Of a stretch of 7,616 bases of DNA, positions 6,173 to 7,616 are shown one piece after another (within the stretch, counting starts at the first letter, position 1; each line of letters starts with the position of its first letter). Position numbers and translations under genes: made by a program. Origin of the DNA: Spirochaetaceae bacterium. GTDB lineage: Bacteria; Spirochaetota; Spirochaetia; SZUA-6; Fen-1364. The notes beneath the pieces are model-generated. The model was not told the origin of the DNA. It worked only from the letters and a program-made list of their open reading frames with translations, and ran no database searches. The stretch is taken from positions 1-7,616 of the forward strand of contig PMZS01000361.1 of the NCBI GenBank assembly GCA_003170115.1, written 5' to 3'.

Positions 6173-7421
6173 CGCAGGATTGTATGAGTTCCGGTTTCCC
6201 GACATCGGGGAGGGCCTTACGGAAGGGACCGTGGTCGAGCTGAAGGTGGCCCCGGGGCAGAAGGTAAAGGCCGGCGATGCGCTGGCGGTCGTGGAGACGG
6301 ACAAGGTGGTGACCGACATGCCCTCCCCTGTAGAGGGAGTGGTGGTGGAGATGTCCCTGGTGAAGGGACAGATCGTGAAGGTGGGTGAGATCGTCGCCCG
6401 GATCAGGACGAGCGCCCACCCCGCGCCAGCCGTTGAGACATCCACCGTGGAAGAGGCGGGAACTGTCGTGGGGCGGCTGGACACGGGATCGGGGAGCGTT
6501 CTTCCTTCCAGCACTGAGGGCATCTCGACGGCGGCGGAGCAGACTTCCCGCAACGCCGGCAACGGACACAATGGGGGCGTCCGTGCCTCACCGGTCGCGC
6601 GGAAGCTCGCCGCCGACGCGGGGATCGACCTGTCGCAGGTCAGCGGCACCGGGCCAGGCGGGAGGATACTGAAAAAGGACCTTGGCACCCGGACCGCTCC
6701 GCGCGCCGCCCCCTCGGTGGAGGGGCCTGCTGCCGACGGGACACTTGTAAAGAAGCTCTCAACTCTCAGGCTGGCAATTGCCTCCGCAATGGAGAAAAGC
6801 CAGGCCATTCCCGCGGCCGCGGTGCACGATTATACACTCGTGGACGACCTGCTTCGCCTGCGGCGCGAGCTGAACGAGGGCGCGCGGGAGAAGGTCGGCC
6901 TCCTTGCCTTCTTCGTGAAGGCAACGGCCCTCGCGCTGCAGGATTTCCCACTGCTGAGCTCCACGTATTCTCATGACAGGAAGGAGTACCAGGCCTTCCC
7001 CATGCCGCACATCGGCGTGGCGGTGGATACGGATGAAGGGCTCGTCGTTCCCGTGGTGAGAAACACCACCACGCTGTCCGTGGGGCGCATCCACGCGGAG
7101 ATTGTCCGACTGACGGAGAAGGCCCGGCAGAGGACCCTCCTCCTGGAGGAGATCCGGGGAGGAAGCTTCACGATCTCCAACTTCGGGTCGTTTTCAGGGG
7201 TCTATGGCAATCCCATGATCCTGCCGCCGCAGGTCGGGATCCTCGGGATCGGGCGCGTGCACCAGGAACCGGTGGTCAAGGAAGGGGCGGTGGTCGCCGC
7301 CTCCGTTCTCCCGCTTTCACTCGTGGTCGACCACCGCCTGATCGACGGGGTCTACGCGTGCAAATTCCTTTCCCGGTTCATGGAGCTCGTTTCGCGGCCG
7401 CTGCTCCTGCTGATGCCCTGA
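6162..7421 (+). CDS. pdhC: 2-oxoacid dehydrogenase E2: dihydrolipoamide acyltransferase (probably acetyltransferase)
   Basis: E2, 419 residues, forms the core of the complex and transfers the acyl group from its lipoyl arm to CoA. Domains in order: one lipoyl domain (about 8-82) with Lys48 in VETDKVV (codon 6303-6305) as the lipoylation site; a flexible linker (about 83-139) rich in Ser, Thr, Gly and Glu rather than the usual long Ala-Pro stretches; a peripheral-subunit-binding domain (about 140-175, ASPVARKLA to GGRILKKDL); a short second linker; and the catalytic domain (about 195-419). The catalytic motif is DHRLIDG with His391 and Asp395 (His codon 7332-7334). SFTISNFGSFSG and QVGILGIGRV are also typical. 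AAGGTGA at 6149-6155 supports the ATG at 6162, which lies inside the E1 beta gene. No E3 gene follows. Substrate (pyruvate or a branched-chain 2-oxoacid) cannot be settled by eye. Confidence 0.93.
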   Translation: MSRDAGLYEFRFPDIGEGLTEGTVVELKVAPGQKVKAGDALAVVETDKVVTDMPSPVEGVVVEMSLVKGQIVKVGEIVARIRTSAHPAPAVETSTVEEAGTVVGRLDTGSGSVLPSSTEGISTAAEQTSRNAGNGHNGGVRASPVARKLAADAGIDLSQVSGTGPGGRILKKDLGTRTAPRAAPSVEGPAADGTLVKKLSTLRLAIASAMEKSQAIPAAAVHDYTLVDDLLRLRRELNEGAREKVGLLAFFVKATALALQDFPLLSSTYSHDRKEYQAFPMPHIGVAVDTDEGLVVPVVRNTTTLSVGRIHAEIVRLTEKARQRTLLLEEIRGGSFTISNFGSFSGVYGNPMILPPQVGILGIGRVHQEPVVKEGAVVAASVLPLSLVVDHRLIDGVYACKFLSRFMELVSRPLLLLMP

Positions 7422-7452
7422 GCCCCGCAGCCGGACCGCCGCGCGCGCTCCC

Positions 7453-7508
7453 GTTTCCTTGAACGAACTCCAGGCTGTTCCCCGTCACGCAGTTTCTTGC
7501 CGAACTCC
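7453..7508 (+). repeat. Imperfect direct repeat in the intergenic tail
   Basis: Two short copies share GTTTC, TTG and the exact octamer CGAACTCC. Copy one is at 7453-7471 and copy two at 7492-7508, with the octamers 37 bases apart. The copies differ by a two-base length change between TTG and the octamer. This may be a remnant of an intergenic repeat element, an operator pair, or chance. Nothing else in the window matches it. Confidence 0.3.
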
Positions 7509-7567
7509 TGCAGCCGCCCCGCGTGAGGCGTTTCCCCCACTCCGGGCGAGCTCGTTGCGCGAATCGC

Positions 7568-7596
7568 TTGCTTTGCCGGAAAAACACTCCTATACC
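7568..7596 (+). promoter_or_regulatory. Possible sigma70-type promoter reading out of the window
   Basis: TTGCTT at 7568-7573 and TATACC at 7591-7596 are separated by 17 bases, the preferred spacing, in the AT-richer end of the window. Each box matches the consensus only partly (3 of 6 and 4 of 6). A further TTGACC at 7610-7615 could be a -35 box whose -10 lies beyond the end. Any gene served would start outside the window. Confidence 0.2.
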
Positions 7597-7616
7597 CATC
7601 TTTAACACTTTGACCG

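Larger units (their letters stand above)
7422..7616 (+). other. Intergenic tail after the dehydrogenase operon
   Basis: These 195 bases hold no gene I can support. The first three quarters are GC-rich, and the last 45 or so bases are clearly more AT-rich, as often seen in promoter regions. No hairpin followed by a T run, as for an intrinsic terminator, is visible after the E2 stop. Short open frames on the minus strand (to about 76 residues) run back into E2 and show no family motif. An imperfect direct repeat and a weak promoter-like pair are listed separately. Confidence 0.6.

Noticed and set aside
5132..6808. A 558-codon open frame on the minus strand spanning E1 alpha, E1 beta and E2
   Set aside because: It runs across three well-supported genes and shows no domain or motif. 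It is an artefact of high GC and the codon phase of the real genes.
7421..7460. GC-rich stretch after the E2 stop as an intrinsic terminator
   Set aside because: No stem-loop of useful length followed by a T run could be drawn. The GCGCGCGC segment is self-complementary but lacks a loop and a T tract.
7378..7608. A 76-codon minus-strand frame, and a 62-codon one at 7352-7540, in the tail
   Set aside because: Both overlap the 3' end of E2, show no family motif or convincing ribosome binding site, and have shadow-like composition. A decayed element cannot be excluded but is not supported.
1..7616. CRISPR array, tRNA or rRNA gene, insertion sequence, or defence system
   Set aside because: No regular repeat-spacer pattern, no cloverleaf or rRNA-like segment, and no transposase or nuclease motif was seen. 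Nearly the whole window is accounted for by eight recognised genes.

Overview
This 7.6 kb window is one densely packed, all-forward gene cluster from a high-GC bacterium. The first part is a SUF iron-sulfur cluster assembly operon: sufB (5' end missing), sufD, a small Rieske [2Fe-2S] ferredoxin gene, sufS and sufU. It runs directly into the three genes of a 2-oxoacid dehydrogenase complex, most likely pyruvate dehydrogenase: E1 alpha, E1 beta and the lipoyl-bearing E2. The last 195 bases hold no convincing gene.

Layout: sufB 1-873, sufD 870-2120, Rieske protein 2129-2449, sufS 2416-3672, sufU 3669-4115, E1 alpha 4125-5192, E1 beta 5189-6172, E2 6162-7421, intergenic tail 7422-7616. Every junction is an overlap (4 to 34 bases) or a gap of 8-9 bases, so translational coupling and a single transcript are likely. 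No promoter or terminator is visible between genes. The clearest Shine-Dalgarno sequence (AGGAGG) sits at the join between the SUF and dehydrogenase blocks.

How the genes work together: SufS takes sulfur from cysteine, SufU accepts it as persulfide, and SufB-SufD (with the ATPase SufC, which must lie outside the window, probably upstream) builds the Fe-S cluster. The catalytic and ligand residues I could check are all present, including the SufS histidine that swaps zinc ligands with SufU in Bacillus. The dehydrogenase complex needs a lipoylated E2, and the usual lipoyl synthase is itself an Fe-S enzyme, which gives a plausible biochemical reason for the pairing. The E3 gene is not in the window.

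The organism cannot be named. High GC, SufU rather than SufE, a Rieske gene inside suf, and a two-subunit E1 close to the Gram-positive type fit several lineages (actinobacterial, Chloroflexi, Deinococcus-Thermus, Nitrospirota or deltaproteobacterial-like). I found no new system here: the gene families are all known. The arrangement, the unassigned role of the Rieske protein and the uncertain dehydrogenase substrate are the parts worth a second look.
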